DNA of 64,000 bases. Source: Flavobacterium sp. ACN2. GTDB taxonomy: Bacteria > Bacteroidota > Bacteroidia > Flavobacteriales > Flavobacteriaceae. The position numbers and the translations under genes are program-made. Each line of letters begins with the position of its first letter. Position 1 is the stretch's first letter. Under the pieces are notes generated by a model that worked only from the letters and a program-made list of their open reading frames with translations, searched no databases and was not told the DNA's origin. Shown one piece after another: positions 51,938 through 61,595 of the stretch. The stretch is from assembly GCF_002303885.1 (NCBI RefSeq), contig NZ_MRCM01000005.1, positions 248,001 through 312,000 on the forward strand, in the 5' to 3' direction.

Positions 51938-52345
51938 TTAAGAAAGCAAAATTTCCATAATCGTAAATTCTTGTCCTGATTTTACAAAAGTTTTAAAAGT
52001 ATCTATCATTCCGAACTTCTCATAAAATGATTTTTTATTGGTTCTGGCGTTGCACCATACTTTTTCTACACCTTTTTCCTTTGCAAATTCTAGAATATAC
52101 TTTAAAAGATGAGACGCAATTCCCTTACCTTGATACTCTTCTAAAGTAGCTAATTTTCTAAACTGCATTTCTTTTTCTTCCATAAAACAAGAGACTATAG
52201 AAACCAATTTATCTTCTTCAAAAACTCCAAAATGAATTCCTAAATTATCTTCTTCAAGCTGTACAAACTCAAAAGGCTGGTCTGGCCACATTACTTCGTG
52301 TCTTATTGGCCAAGTATCACTAGGGTTTATTGTTTTAACTTTCAT
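51938..52345 (-). CDS. GNAT family N-acetyltransferase
   Basis: 135 aa. It has the GNAT acetyl-CoA signature FRKLATLEEYQGKGIASHLL (RxxGKG type) near residue 80, preceded by HFGVFEEDKLVSIVSCF and followed by KVWCNARTNKKSFYEKFGM. The size and layout fit single-domain cytoplasmic GNATs, which acetylate small molecules or protein N-termini; the substrate is unknown. It is monocistronic. Confidence 0.85.
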   Translation of the reverse strand: MKVKTINPSDTWPIRHEVMWPDQPFEFVQLEEDNLGIHFGVFEEDKLVSIVSCFMEEKEMQFRKLATLEEYQGKGIASHLLKYILEFAKEKGVEKVWCNARTNKKSFYEKFGMIDTFKTFVKSGQEFTIMEILLS

Positions 52346-52520
52346 TTTAATGTATTAAATCTTCTCAAAATTAATTCATTTTGATTTAATCGAAAAAAAC
52401 AAACCAGAAATCTTGATCTGATTAATTATCAAAACTTTACAGAAAAATAAATCAGACAAATCATTCAATTCTAATCTATTATGATTATTTTTATAGTACC
52501 AAAATCAAATAAATTCCGTT

Positions 52521-53084
52521 ATGAGAAAATTCCTTTTAGCAACATTTTTATGTATTTGTGCCAATGGATTTGCGCAATTAATACAAATCGGGCCGCAGTT
52601 TTCTACAAGCATTACTTCTGTCAATGCCAAAAATTTCAGTTCCGATCATACGAATACAGGAATTGGATTTGCCGCATTTGGCCGATTAAACCTTGCACTT
52701 TTTTATGCCCAGGGCGAGTTTGGATATGGTCAAACTAATTTTAGCGTATACCAAAACGGCGTGGGAGAAACCGAATTTAAACTATCAGGAACAGATGCTT
52801 CATTAATTGCAGGACTTAAAATTATTCCGCTTGGAAAACTCGGAAATGTGAGGCTTTTTGTGGGATACAACTGGAAAAATTATTCAGACATAAGTACCAG
52901 CAATAATCTCAATTCTATAGCTATAGAAAAAAATAATCATAGCATTCTTGGAGGTGTTGGAGTGGATGTCTGGAGACTAACTTTTGATGTTAGATATCTT
53001 GCTGGACTTAGTGATATAGATGCCTCTAGCAGTGAAATTAAAACTGGAGTTACCAATCTCTCCATTGGATTTAAATTTCTATAA
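52521..53084 (+). CDS. outer membrane beta-barrel protein, 187 aa
   Basis: Signal peptide MRKFLLATFLCICANGFAQ, then alternating strands with glycine and aromatic girdles (FAAFGRLNLALFYAQGEFGY, ASLIAGLKIIPLGKLGNVRL, VRLFVGYNWKNYS) and a C-terminal Phe (NLSIGFKFL). It resembles the PorT/OmpW-like 8-stranded barrels of Bacteroidota. The gene has its own terminator; function unknown. Confidence 0.75.
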   Translation: MRKFLLATFLCICANGFAQLIQIGPQFSTSITSVNAKNFSSDHTNTGIGFAAFGRLNLALFYAQGEFGYGQTNFSVYQNGVGETEFKLSGTDASLIAGLKIIPLGKLGNVRLFVGYNWKNYSDISTSNNLNSIAIEKNNHSILGGVGVDVWRLTFDVRYLAGLSDIDASSSEIKTGVTNLSIGFKFL

Positions 53085-53094
53085 AACTCATAAT

Positions 53095-53125
53095 AAAAAA
53101 GGGAATCAATCGATTCCCTTTTTTT
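53095..53125. terminator. bidirectional intrinsic terminator
   Basis: AAAAAAGGGAATC / GATTCCCTTTTTTT with a 4-nt loop between convergent genes. Confidence 0.88.
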
Positions 53126-53134
53126 ATTTATCAT

Positions 53135-53749
53135 TTACATTTTAACGTAATAATTTTCCTCATTATCACTTTGTATCTTTTTTATTCCCTCTTCTGTTTT
53201 AACAGCTACATTAACAACATGCAATACATCTGACTTTTCATTAAGACTACAGTTCCAAACTGTTCCATCAGAAAGAATAATTTCTGAAAATAATGAGACC
53301 GTACTTTTGGCATCATTATAAACTAAATTTTCAGTTTTAAGAAGTTTCTTTACTTTTGTTTTTTTGTCGACCTCGTAAAACAAGATCTCATTTTCTTTAA
53401 TTTCGACCACTTCATCAAAAGTAGATTGACTGGCGGTAACTGCTGTTGCCGCAGACCAAACTGGCTGACTTCCAGTTCTTCTCCAAGTTCCAATTGCTTG
53501 ACTTAGAATTTCTTTTCTTAAAATTTCACGTAAAGTATCTACTTTATTAACAGCATCTTTTCCAATTTCGTTGTCCGGCTTAATCTTTGCAGCCAAAGAA
53601 AATAAGTCGATAGCTTTTACAAAATCGGCTTTTTTGTAGTAAGAAACAGCTAGTTCATATTTACTTTTTTGAAACGCTGCTTTTTGATCATTCTGCGCAA
53701 AAAACTGAAGACTGCTTAGCAAAGCAATCAGAAAAAAAGTATTCTTCAT
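53135..53749 (-). CDS. hypothetical exported TPR-like protein
   Basis: 204 aa from the ATG at 53749 (MKNTFFLIALLSSLQFFAQN); an upstream ATG at 53851 would put 34 residues before the signal peptide. Residues 25-75 form a TPR-like pair (YELAVSYYKKADFVKAIDLF). A C-terminal beta domain of lipocalin-like type follows, with AIGTWRRTGSQPVWSA and WNCSLNEKSDVLHV. It acts in the periplasm; the role is not known. Confidence 0.65.
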   Translation of the reverse strand: MKNTFFLIALLSSLQFFAQNDQKAAFQKSKYELAVSYYKKADFVKAIDLFSLAAKIKPDNEIGKDAVNKVDTLREILRKEILSQAIGTWRRTGSQPVWSAATAVTASQSTFDEVVEIKENEILFYEVDKKTKVKKLLKTENLVYNDAKSTVSLFSEIILSDGTVWNCSLNEKSDVLHVVNVAVKTEEGIKKIQSDNEENYYVKM

Positions 53750-53851
53750 TAGATTTGGTGGTATTTTTAGTATTTGGCAAACGTAATATTTTTCCGAGAA
53801 ATATTTGTGCTGTTTTTCCGTAACTTGAATATTTTTAATTATTTTAAACAA

Positions 53852-53885
53852 AAAGCGTCACTTTGCTAAAACAAAGTGACGCTTT
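53852..53885. terminator. intrinsic terminator after M1 peptidase gene
   Basis: Perfect 14-bp inverted repeat AAAGCGTCACTTTG / CAAAGTGACGCTTT with a 6-nt loop. Confidence 0.85.
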
Positions 53886-53911
53886 AATTTATTTAGTTAA
53901 ATTTAATTCAA

Positions 53912-55789
53912 TTATTTAACATTTAAAACATTGTTCTCTGGTGTTGCATCCATAAATATTCCACCATCAATCTCAATTTTTTCGATTTTTTTTGCGCTTT
54001 TCAAAATTATTCTAGCTGTTTTTTGATTTTTCTCCCAAATCGCTGGCGTTTGATGCAAAATTGTTTTTGACTTATCAGCGTACGTAATTACAACATCAAA
54101 AGGAATTGCAAAACCTCCAATGTTTTCTATTGTTATGGTTTTCTTATCGGAAGAAAGACCTTTTACAGCAATATCTATGTAATTGTTAGTAAAGAACCAA
54201 TTATTAAAAAACCAATTTAAATTCTTTCCTGCTGCTGTATTAAATGAATTAAAATAATCCCACGGAATAGGATGTTTTCCGTTCCAAGTATCCATATAAA
54301 AATGAAGCGCTTTTTTGAACATTTCATCTCCTAACATATCTTTTAGAGCCAAATAAGAAAGAGAAGCTTTACCATAAGAATTATTTCCATAACCTGCGCC
54401 AGAAACCTGTGTAGACATTGTTATAATGGGCTGATCTTGTTCTGAAGATCGATCGCTTATATAATGTTTCACTCTAAATTCTTTATAAAACTTATCGGCA
54501 GCCTCTTTACCATGTTCAGCAATTCCGATTAAATATTCAAAAGTTGTTGCCCAACCTTCGTCCATAAAGGCATAACGTGTTTCATTGATTCCCATGTAAA
54601 AAGGAAAATAAGTGTGCGCTACTTCGTGATCTTGTACTAACTGTGCAAAAATAGGATCTCCCATTTCAGAATCGTTACACATCATTGGATATTCCATATC
54701 GGCAAAACCTTGGAAAGCTGTCATTTTAGAAAATGGATATGGAACTCCTGGCCAATTGTTAGAAAACCAATCTAAAGCATATTGATTATTTTTTACCGAA
54801 TTCACAAAATCGGTTCCTTTAACATTATAAGCCGCCTGAACGCTCGCGCGACGATTTGTCTTCTTATCCACTACAACACTACTAGCGTCCCATAAATAAT
54901 GATCACTTAAACCAAAGCACACATCTGTTATGTTTTTAGCTTCAAATTTCCAGACATTCCAATCGTATTGTTTCGTTACAATTCCGCTTTTCATTTCCTG
55001 CTCGTTTGCAATATGCAGAATTTCATCTGTTGTGTATGATTTTTTTAAGCGTGAAGCAAATTCAGGTTGCAAAACCTCATCTGGATTTAATAAATCTCCA
55101 GTTGCATACACCACGTAGTTTTTTGGTGCTTTTACAGAAAAAACATAATCGTTGAAATCATTGTAAAATTCTTGGCGATCTGTATGTGGTAATCTATCCC
55201 ATCCATTATAATCGTCAAAAACTGAAACACGAGGATAACTATACGCTACAAAAAATGTCGTTTCGTCAATCTGGCCTTCTCTACCGCTTTCTTTAGACAA
55301 AGGATAATTCCATTGAATATTTATAATGGTCTTTGAATTTGGTAAAATTGGTTTTTGCAATTTTACATTTCCAACAGTTCCCCAGTTTTTAGCGTCTTCT
55401 TTATACACTTCATTTTCTACTTTCAATGAAGTAATTGTTAATCCATCGCTTAAAAAATCATTGCTTACTTCACCTCCTCTTGGAGAAGAAGGCTTGTGAA
55501 GGTTGTTTACAAAACGAATAACTAAGTTTCTTAAAGTATCCTTGCTATTGTTTTCGTAAATAATGGTTTCAGTTCCACTAACCAATCTCGTTTTCGGATC
55601 AACTGAAATTTCCATATTATATTTTCCACGGTTCTGCCAATAGTTTGCGCCTGGTTTTCCGTCTTTAGAACGGGTGCCGTTTTCATAGGCTTTTTTTATA
55701 TTTCGAGGCATGTAAAGCTCTTGAGCAATAGTATCTTGGGCAAAAAGAACGAATGCTATTAATGCAAATTGCAAAAATCTCTTTTTCAT
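53912..55789 (-). CDS. M1 family metallopeptidase (aminopeptidase N-like)
   Basis: 625 aa with a signal peptide (QFALIAFVLFAQDTIAQ). The N-terminal beta domain carries YNMEISVDPKTRLVSGTETI. The zinc site is HEVAH near residue 389, with the third ligand Glu 18 residues on in FMDEGWATTFE; the upstream GxMEN exopeptidase motif appears as FADMEYPM. It removes N-terminal residues from peptides in the periplasm. The ADMEY variant of GAMEN is found in a bacterial M1 subgroup of Bacteroidota. It is monocistronic. Confidence 0.92.
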   Translation of the reverse strand: MKKRFLQFALIAFVLFAQDTIAQELYMPRNIKKAYENGTRSKDGKPGANYWQNRGKYNMEISVDPKTRLVSGTETIIYENNSKDTLRNLVIRFVNNLHKPSSPRGGEVSNDFLSDGLTITSLKVENEVYKEDAKNWGTVGNVKLQKPILPNSKTIINIQWNYPLSKESGREGQIDETTFFVAYSYPRVSVFDDYNGWDRLPHTDRQEFYNDFNDYVFSVKAPKNYVVYATGDLLNPDEVLQPEFASRLKKSYTTDEILHIANEQEMKSGIVTKQYDWNVWKFEAKNITDVCFGLSDHYLWDASSVVVDKKTNRRASVQAAYNVKGTDFVNSVKNNQYALDWFSNNWPGVPYPFSKMTAFQGFADMEYPMMCNDSEMGDPIFAQLVQDHEVAHTYFPFYMGINETRYAFMDEGWATTFEYLIGIAEHGKEAADKFYKEFRVKHYISDRSSEQDQPIITMSTQVSGAGYGNNSYGKASLSYLALKDMLGDEMFKKALHFYMDTWNGKHPIPWDYFNSFNTAAGKNLNWFFNNWFFTNNYIDIAVKGLSSDKKTITIENIGGFAIPFDVVITYADKSKTILHQTPAIWEKNQKTARIILKSAKKIEKIEIDGGIFMDATPENNVLNVK

Positions 55790-55967
55790 AAATAATTCTT
55801 AGGTCTTTAAATTGTTTGATGTATAAGACTGCTGTTTTAAAACAATGTTACAAATTTAATTATTAATTGTTAATGATGAATTGTAAGTTGTGAATTGTAA
55901 ATGGTGAAATGTGAGATGTGAGATGAAGAAAAACTTCATTTTACATTTTACATCAAACTTTTACAAA

Positions 55968-56008
55968 AAAACTTAGAATCTTAGCTCCTTAGAAACTTAG
56001 CATCTTTA
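55968..56008. repeat. CTTAG-type intergenic repeat
   Basis: CTTAGAATCTTAGCTCCTTA followed by GAAACTTAGCATCTT, the reverse orientation of the series at 8222-8262. Confidence 0.5.
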
Positions 56009-56011
56009 AAA

Positions 56012-56046
56012 AGAAAAACCGTCTATCACCAAAAGGAATAGACGGC
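56012..56046 (-). terminator. intrinsic terminator of the GapN-like gene
   Basis: On the minus strand CCGTCTAT / ATAGACGG is followed by TTTTTCTTTTT. Confidence 0.82.
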
Positions 56047-56073
56047 ATCTACAATTAATATATAACCTTGATA

Positions 56074-57654
56074 CTACAAAATATAATCTGTATTAATAAA
56101 ATTCGATTCTTTGCTGTTAAGCAATTCCTGCAGAATCTCATTATTATAATCGATATCTTTTGAAGCTACAAACGTACGAATTGAGAAAGAACGTAAAGCA
56201 TCTGGAATACTTAAAGTTCCTACAGCAGAATCTTTTCTTCCTGTGAAAGGGAAAGCATCTGGCCCTCTTTGGCAAGAACTGTTGAGGTTTACTCTACAAA
56301 CTAAGTTAACTAAGGCATCAATTAGCGGCGCAAGAGTTTTTATATCTTTACCAAACAAACTTACTTGCTGTCCGTAATTTGATTCTGCCATATCTTTCAA
56401 TGGTTCTTTAATATCTTTGAAAGAAAGTACAGGAACAACTGGCCCAAACTGTTCTTCGTGATACACACGCATTTCTTTATTTACTGGATATAAAACTGCT
56501 GGAAAAATATAGTTATCAGTATGTTTCCCTCCTTTTTCATTAATGACTTTAGCTCCTTTATGAAGAGCATCATCAATTAAGCCTTGAATATATTTTGGTT
56601 TGTCGGTTTCTGGTAGCGGTGTTAGAGCAACTCCCTTTTCCCACGGATTTCCAAAAAGCAAACTGTCTACTTTTTCAGAAAAACGTTTATTGAATTCTTC
56701 AGCAATCGATTCGTGAACATATAACACTTTCAAAGCAGTACAACGTTGTCCGTTAAAAGACAAACTTCCTGTAATACATTCCTGAATAGCCAAATCTAAA
56801 TCGGCATCTGGAAGAATAATTGCTGGATTTTTAGCTTCTAAACCTAAAATTAAACGCAGTCTATTTTTGTTTGGATGCTGATCCTGTAAAGCAATTGCCG
56901 ATTTACTGTTTCCAATTAAAGCTAAAACGTCTATTTTTCCAGATTTCATAATCGGAGAAGCCACTTCGCGTCCTCTTCCATAAACAATATTGATTACTCC
57001 TTTAGGAAAACTGCTTCTAAAAGCTTCCAATAATGGCGAAATACATAAAACACCATGTTTAGCTGGTTTGAAAATTACGGTATTTCCCATAATCAAAGCA
57101 GGAATCAACAATGAGAAAGTTTCATTCAAAGGATAATTGTAAGGTCCAAGACATAGTACAACTCCAAGAGGTCCACGGCGAATCATGGCGTTTACACCTT
57201 GCACTTTTTCAAAATGCGAACTGCGTCCGTTTAATTCTTTGTAGCTGGCAATAGTATCGTAAATATATTCTACAGTTCTATCAAATTCTTTTTGCGAATC
57301 TCCTAATGACTTTCCAATTTCCCACATTAAGTATTTCACTACTTCTTCGCGGGTTTCTTTCATTTGTTTCACAAATTTTTCCATGCATTTAATACGATCA
57401 ACTACTTTCATAGTCGGCCATAAGCCTTGTCCCATATCGTATGCATTGGTAGCAGCTTCGACAACTTCCGCTGCTTCTTTTTCTCCCATAAAAGGAATAG
57501 ATCCTAATAAAGTCGGCGAATACTTTTCTGTTAAAGAAATAGTAGAAAACACAGGTGTGGTTTGCCCTGTCCATTGTTTCAATTCTCCATTTACAAGATA
57601 GGCATCTTGATTTATCAGACTATTAATCTGATATTCTTCTGGTATAAAACTCAT
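56074..57654 (-). CDS. NADP-dependent glyceraldehyde-3-phosphate dehydrogenase (non-phosphorylating, GapN-like)
   Basis: 526 aa. It belongs to the aldehyde dehydrogenase superfamily: cofactor loop [12 protein letters not shown] and FKPAKHG, catalytic Glu in [11 protein letters not shown], catalytic Cys in [14 protein letters not shown] (near residue 303). It lies closest to plant/bacterial GapN, which oxidises glyceraldehyde-3-phosphate directly to 3-phosphoglycerate and yields NADPH. The features YGRGREV and [20 protein letters not shown] fit that family. It is cytoplasmic and follows the rhodanese gene with a terminator in between. Confidence 0.85.
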   Translation of the reverse strand: MSFIPEEYQINSLINQDAYLVNGELKQWTGQTTPVFSTISLTEKYSPTLLGSIPFMGEKEAAEVVEAATNAYDMGQGLWPTMKVVDRIKCMEKFVKQMKETREEVVKYLMWEIGKSLGDSQKEFDRTVEYIYDTIASYKELNGRSSHFEKVQGVNAMIRRGPLGVVLCLGPYNYPLNETFSLLIPALIMGNTVIFKPAKHGVLCISPLLEAFRSSFPKGVINIVYGRGREVASPIMKSGKIDVLALIGNSKSAIALQDQHPNKNRLRLILGLEAKNPAIILPDADLDLAIQECITGSLSFNGQRCTALKVLYVHESIAEEFNKRFSEKVDSLLFGNPWEKGVALTPLPETDKPKYIQGLIDDALHKGAKVINEKGGKHTDNYIFPAVLYPVNKEMRVYHEEQFGPVVPVLSFKDIKEPLKDMAESNYGQQVSLFGKDIKTLAPLIDALVNLVCRVNLNSSCQRGPDAFPFTGRKDSAVGTLSIPDALRSFSIRTFVASKDIDYNNEILQELLNSKESNFINTDYIL

Positions 57655-57695
57655 AATTTGGTTTGTTTAATGGTCTGGTAATTTTATTTTCAAAA

Positions 57696-57727
57696 GAAAA
57701 AAGAGGCTTTTTTACTGCCTCTTCTTC
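57696..57727 (-). terminator. intrinsic terminator after rhodanese gene
   Basis: GAAGAGGC / GCCTCTTT hairpin with T-rich tail on the minus strand. Confidence 0.75.
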
Positions 57728-57729
57728 TT

Positions 57730-58041
57730 TTATGGTTGTACTGTTTCACCTTCCCAATCTAGGATTCCTCCAAGCAGATTGTAGGCGTTTTCGATACCCA
57801 ATTCGTTCATAATCTGGCATGCTTTTGCACTTCTAGCCCCAGAACGACAGTATACATAATAGTTTTTATTTTTGTCTAATTCTTCAATCTCATAAATAAA
57901 AGCCTGCCCTTTATTGATATCAATATTAAGAGCGTTCTCAATATAGCCATCATTAAATTCGTCCTCAGTTCTTACGTCAAGTATAACTGCATTTTCGTCA
58001 GCTTCTAACTGAGCAACCCAATCTTCTTGTGATAAATTCAT
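57730..58041 (-). CDS. single-domain rhodanese-like protein
   Basis: 103 aa. It has a rhodanese fold with ENAVILDVRTEDEFNDGYIE and the active-site loop YVYCRSGARSAKA (catalytic Cys near 68). The enzyme family transfers sulfane sulfur from thiosulfate or persulfides to thiol acceptors in the cytoplasm. It is divergent from a Crp/Fnr regulator and near a TauE/SafE exporter, a set often found together in sulfur handling. Confidence 0.9.
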   Translation of the reverse strand: MNLSQEDWVAQLEADENAVILDVRTEDEFNDGYIENALNIDINKGQAFIYEIEELDKNKNYYVYCRSGARSAKACQIMNELGIENAYNLLGGILDWEGETVQP

Positions 58042-58373
58042 AATAAAATGTGTTTTTGTAAAATTACGACGTTTCTCTATATAAAAAACGTACCAAATGC
58101 GATTTCGATTATTATTCTCAGAAAACGTTTTAGAGAAAGTATTATAATCAGTGAATTACAAATTTAGTTACTATTTTTAAAAATTCAGCCTACAAAATCG
58201 ATAGAAAATAGGATTTTTTCATTTACATAAAATTAATCTTAAATCTAGTTTTCTGATAATTATTCCCATTCCAAACCCTTATCTTTGCAAACAATCCTAT
58301 ATTTTTATCCGATTTTGATAAAAATATTCGCCACCAATTACACGAATTCTCAATAATTAATTGTTTTGAATTA
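58042..58373. promoter_or_regulatory. divergent promoter region rhodanese / Crp-family regulator
   Basis: 332 nt, AT-rich. TATCTTTG at 58280-58287 matches the phylum -7 element and points toward the Crp-family gene, giving a leader of about 80-110 nt. No Crp-type TGTGA palindrome was seen. Confidence 0.5.
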
Positions 58374-59030
58374 ATGCAATTGATGGCAAAAAAAATCTAC
58401 AATATGCAACATTCATTAAAAACCATCTTTCCTAATTTCTCGAACGAACTCATTGCTACCATAGAAGAAAACGGAAGCCTTCAAGATTTTGAAGCCGGAA
58501 CCATTTTAATGCGTACCGGTCAGTATATTAAAAATACAGTTTTGATAACTAAAGGTAAAATCAAAATCTATCGCGAAGGTGAAGACGGCGGAGAGTTTTT
58601 AATGTACTACTTGCAGCCTGGACAAGCTTGTGCGATATCAATGATTTGTACAGCAAAAAGCGAAAAAAGCCAGATTATGGCAAAAGTGGTTGAGGATGTT
58701 ACTGTTATGATGATTCCGTTGCAATTAATGGACAAATGGATGATGGAACATAGAAGCTGGTACGAATTTGTAATTGAAACCTACCGAAGCCGTTTTGAAG
58801 AAGTTCTCGAAGTGGTAGACAATATCGCTTTCCGTTCTATGGATGAAAGATTAGAATTCTACTTAAAAAGACATTCTGATGCCTGTGGCTGTTCTGAGGT
58901 AAATTTATCGCATCAGGAAATCGCAACCGAATTAAATACTTCGCGAGAAGTCGTTTCCAGATTACTCAAAAAAATGGAACAACGCGGTCTGGTCAAACTC
59001 AACCGAAACCAGATTGAGTTATTGAAATAG
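58374..59030 (+). CDS. Crp/Fnr family transcriptional regulator
   Basis: 218 aa from 58374; the ATG at 58383 or 58404 (MQHSLKTIFPNF) are equally good starts. The cNMP-binding barrel covers residues 20-125 (LQDFEAGTILMRTGQYIKNT, MYYLQPGQACAISMICTA) and a Crp-type HTH lies near 170-215 (LSHQEIATELNTSREVVSRL). There are three cysteines near DACGCSEV and ISMICTA, so redox or sulfur sensing is possible, but no Fnr-type iron-sulfur cluster motif is present. It probably controls the flanking rhodanese and sulfur exporter genes. Confidence 0.88.
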   Translation: MQLMAKKIYNMQHSLKTIFPNFSNELIATIEENGSLQDFEAGTILMRTGQYIKNTVLITKGKIKIYREGEDGGEFLMYYLQPGQACAISMICTAKSEKSQIMAKVVEDVTVMMIPLQLMDKWMMEHRSWYEFVIETYRSRFEEVLEVVDNIAFRSMDERLEFYLKRHSDACGCSEVNLSHQEIATELNTSREVVSRLLKKMEQRGLVKLNRNQIELLK

Positions 59031-59038
59031 TTTTTTCT

Positions 59039-59146
59039 GCCACGAATTCACGAATTTTATTTTTTTCAATCTGAACCGAAAAAAATTAACTAATCTGTGA
59101 AATTTATTACACAAATAAAATTAGCACTAATTCGTGAATTCGTGGC
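59039..59146. repeat. GCCACGAATTCACGAATT inverted repeat
   Basis: Arms 59039-59056 and 59129-59146 are exact complements. A single arm recurs at 63294-63311. Confidence 0.75.
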
Positions 59147-59160
59147 GAAAATTTTTCCTG

Positions 59161-59219
59161 TTGTCAGGCTGAGCGAAGTCGAAGCCTTACAAAGCATTTC
59201 GACTTCGCTCAATGTGACA
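59161..59219. repeat. TGTCAGGCTGAGCGAAGTCGAAG palindromic repeat
   Basis: The left arm GGCTGAGCGAAGTCGAAG is mirrored by TTCGACTTCGCTCA, and the ends TGTCA/TGACA pair. It is the same family as 7866-7928. Confidence 0.75.
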
Positions 59220-59317
59220 GAATAATTTGTGAAATTCGTGGCTAAAAAAAATCTTCTGTGATAAATGTTACTGTAGATTTCTAATTTCCGAGGCAACTTT
59301 GCATTAAAACAAATGCA

Positions 59318-60103
59318 ATGGAATATTTAGGATTTTTTGCCTCAATCATAATCGGAATTTCGCTTGGCTTAATTGGCGGCGGAGGTTCTATTCTTACTAT
59401 TCCTATTTTAGTTTATTTATTTAAAGTAAATCCCGACCAAGCCACTTCTTATTCTTTATTCATTGTCGGATTAACCGCTTTATTTGGAAGTTACAGCCAT
59501 TATAAAATGGGAAATCTAAAACTGAAATCGGCTTTGTACTTTGCTGTTCCCTCAGTTATTTCGATTTTAATAATTCGTGAAGTCATATTTCCGCAAATTG
59601 CATCGACTTTGTTTTCTGTTGCTTCCTATACCGTTTCAAAAGATTTTCTAATTATGATCATCTTTTCTATCCTAATGATTACGGCAGCCATTTCTATGAT
59701 TAAAAAAAATCAGTCCGAAATTAAATCAACAGATACTAATTATTCGCAATTGAGCTTTATAGGTTTTTTGGTCGGAATCGTAACCGGATTTCTAGGTGCA
59801 GGCGGCGGATTCTTAATTATTCCTGCCTTGCTTTTTTTCGCCAATCTGCCCATGAAACAAGCCGTTGGAACTTCATTATTAATCATCACTATTAATTCGT
59901 CAATAGGTTTTGCTGGCGATCTATACATTGGGACACCAATAAACTATAGTTTCTTATTAAGCGTTTCTGCAATGGCTTTAATCGGAATGTTTATTGGAAG
60001 CCAGCTTTCTAAAAAAATGGACGGCGCGAAATTAAAACCTCTTTTTGGGTGGTTTGTGCTCGTGATGGGATTTTATATCATTGCCAAAGAAGTTTTATTC
60101 TAA
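59318..60103 (+). CDS. TauE/SafE family sulfite/organosulfur exporter
   Basis: 261 aa with seven to eight membrane helices. The duplicated family signature is present in both halves: GLIGGGGSILTIPILVYL near residue 20 and GFLGAGGGFLIIPALLFF near 155, with KQAVGTSLLIITINS. Members move sulfite, sulfoacetate or related anions across the inner membrane. Its position after the Crp-family gene and near a rhodanese supports a role in sulfur export or detoxification. Confidence 0.9.
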   Translation: MEYLGFFASIIIGISLGLIGGGGSILTIPILVYLFKVNPDQATSYSLFIVGLTALFGSYSHYKMGNLKLKSALYFAVPSVISILIIREVIFPQIASTLFSVASYTVSKDFLIMIIFSILMITAAISMIKKNQSEIKSTDTNYSQLSFIGFLVGIVTGFLGAGGGFLIIPALLFFANLPMKQAVGTSLLIITINSSIGFAGDLYIGTPINYSFLLSVSAMALIGMFIGSQLSKKMDGAKLKPLFGWFVLVMGFYIIAKEVLF

Positions 60104-60144
60104 AAAGAATTTCAACGCTTTATTTAGTTTCACTTGTAGAGTAA

Positions 60145-60175
60145 TCTTTGTCAAAGTTTTAAACTTTGACAAAGA
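60145..60175. terminator. perfect palindrome/terminator between convergent genes
   Basis: TCTTTGTCAAAGTTT is mirrored by AAACTTTGACAAAGA with a one-base centre. It may also be a dispersed repeat. Confidence 0.6.
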
Positions 60176-60189
60176 TGAAACTAAAACCT

Positions 60190-60576
60190 TCAAATTTCTC
60201 CAAATTTATCTTTATAGCGTTCCAGCTCAATTTCAGTTCTGGAAAGCAGTTTTTCAAGCAATTGAATTTTATCTTCATAAAGCTCCTTCAAAACTGAAGA
60301 ATTGTCGGCATTAATCAAAATACTGCCGTTATTGTTTCCTGTTATTTTGTTGTAATTATTAAAGTATTTATCGTAATCAAAACTAATTATATCCTCTACG
60401 CTTACATCCAAAATTCTTCCTATTTCAACCAATTTTTCGTAACTCAAAGAAGTCTTTCCTTTTTCAATTTTACTATAACCAGCTTGGGTTACGCCTAATC
60501 TTTCTGCCATGTATTCCTGAGTATAATTTTTTAACTCTCTAATATTTTTGATTTTACTTTTAATTGTTGTGGCCAT
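60190..60576 (-). CDS. XRE family helix-turn-helix regulator (a)
   Basis: 128 aa. The Cro/C1-type HTH at residues 8-64 reads IRELKNYTQEYMAERLGVTQ, then AGYSKIEKGKTSLSYEKL. The C-terminal half has a coiled coil (LYEDKIQLLEKLLSRTEIEL) that probably mediates oligomerisation. It is similar in plan to the regulator at 61746-62141, so the two are paralogues. Target unknown. Confidence 0.82.
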   Translation of the reverse strand: MATTIKSKIKNIRELKNYTQEYMAERLGVTQAGYSKIEKGKTSLSYEKLVEIGRILDVSVEDIISFDYDKYFNNYNKITGNNNGSILINADNSSVLKELYEDKIQLLEKLLSRTEIELERYKDKFGEI

Positions 60577-60815
60577 ATTATTTCTGATTTGTGGTCATGT
60601 ATAGTCAAAACAGCCAGCCGTTAGAATGTAACGGCAAGACTATACTATTATTTTTATTGGGAAATTATAAAACTACTTCATAACTAAAGACTTATGTCGC
60701 AGCGTTTTGTTAATTTTTTCTTTGTGTAATGATAAAATAACCGTACATCAAAGCTGCCATTATGAAAAATGCAATCATAACGGGAAATACTGAATATAAA
60801 CATCTCTGATTTTTT

Positions 60816-61220
60816 TTAAGCAGTTCTTTTTACACTTCTTTCAAACTGAAGATCTAAGTAAGAATCGATTTGCTTGCCAACCAATATGCGGTCTTTGGTG
60901 GCAATTTTAGTCCTTATTTTGTTCTGGTAAATATCTTTTACAAAAACAAAATAGGCAAATTCGGCCTTGTTCCCGAATCTCATAGCTAAAATAAACGAAT
61001 AGCACAAAATTGCAGGAATAATGTAATACAAGTCCATTAAGTTGGAAAATAGCATGCAATAATATGTTGCAGCTGTTACGGCTAAAAAAGCACCGTTTTC
61101 AAGAAAATATTTCTTCTTTTTTTTAAGCAGTCCAATTTCTTTAATTTCATCAAAGTGATACTGCCAATTCTTAGATTTGTAACGAAATCTAACCTTGTCG
61201 GAAAAAACTGTTAAAGGCAT
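60816..61220 (-). CDS. hypothetical membrane protein, 134 aa
   Basis: A short N-terminal beta segment (PLTVFSDKVRFRYKSKNWQY) is followed by two membrane helices near residues 40-60 and 64-80, then a cytoplasmic tail with basic residues. It looks like a PH-like or YcxB-type small membrane protein, but this is uncertain. It lies between the two XRE genes, each with its own promoter region. Confidence 0.55.
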   Translation of the reverse strand: MPLTVFSDKVRFRYKSKNWQYHFDEIKEIGLLKKKKKYFLENGAFLAVTAATYYCMLFSNLMDLYYIIPAILCYSFILAMRFGNKAEFAYFVFVKDIYQNKIRTKIATKDRILVGKQIDSYLDLQFERSVKRTA

Positions 61221-61443
61221 AATAATTTAGTAGGTAAAAATAGATTTAAGCTTCTAGTGAAAAATCAATTTCTAAAAATTCTTAGGGGGAAAAAATTCTT
61301 AGATACGCAATATTAAGCATTAACACTTTTTTTTTCTTACAATTAACATTATAGAATATAACTATCGGTTGTAATTAAATCTTTCGTAAAAGTTATCTTA
61401 TACTTTATTTACAAAAAAAAATCTCAAGTAAGAAGATTCTTTT

Positions 61444-61553
61444 GGGCGTTGCCTCCGGCCGGGCTATCCGCTATATTCCCGATTAACAAAAACTACGGCT
61501 AAAAAGCCTTGTTTTTCTAAATCGCGAGATACCGCTCCTATCCCTAACGCAGA
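61444..61553. repeat. GC-rich repeat ending GGGCGTT ... CCTAACGC
   Basis: It starts TTGGGCGTTGCC, continues through GGGCTATCCGCTATAT, and closes CGCTCCTATCCCTAACGC. The two halves are imperfect inverted copies (GCGTT / AACGC, GGGCTA / TATCCC), with a central AAAAGCCTTG palindromic part. The base composition is far above the surroundings. I recall this form as a dispersed repeat in Flavobacterium genomes. Confidence 0.5.
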
Positions 61554-61595
61554 CTCAGGTAAAATGACGTTTTAGTCTTTAAAATTTTCAATCAA

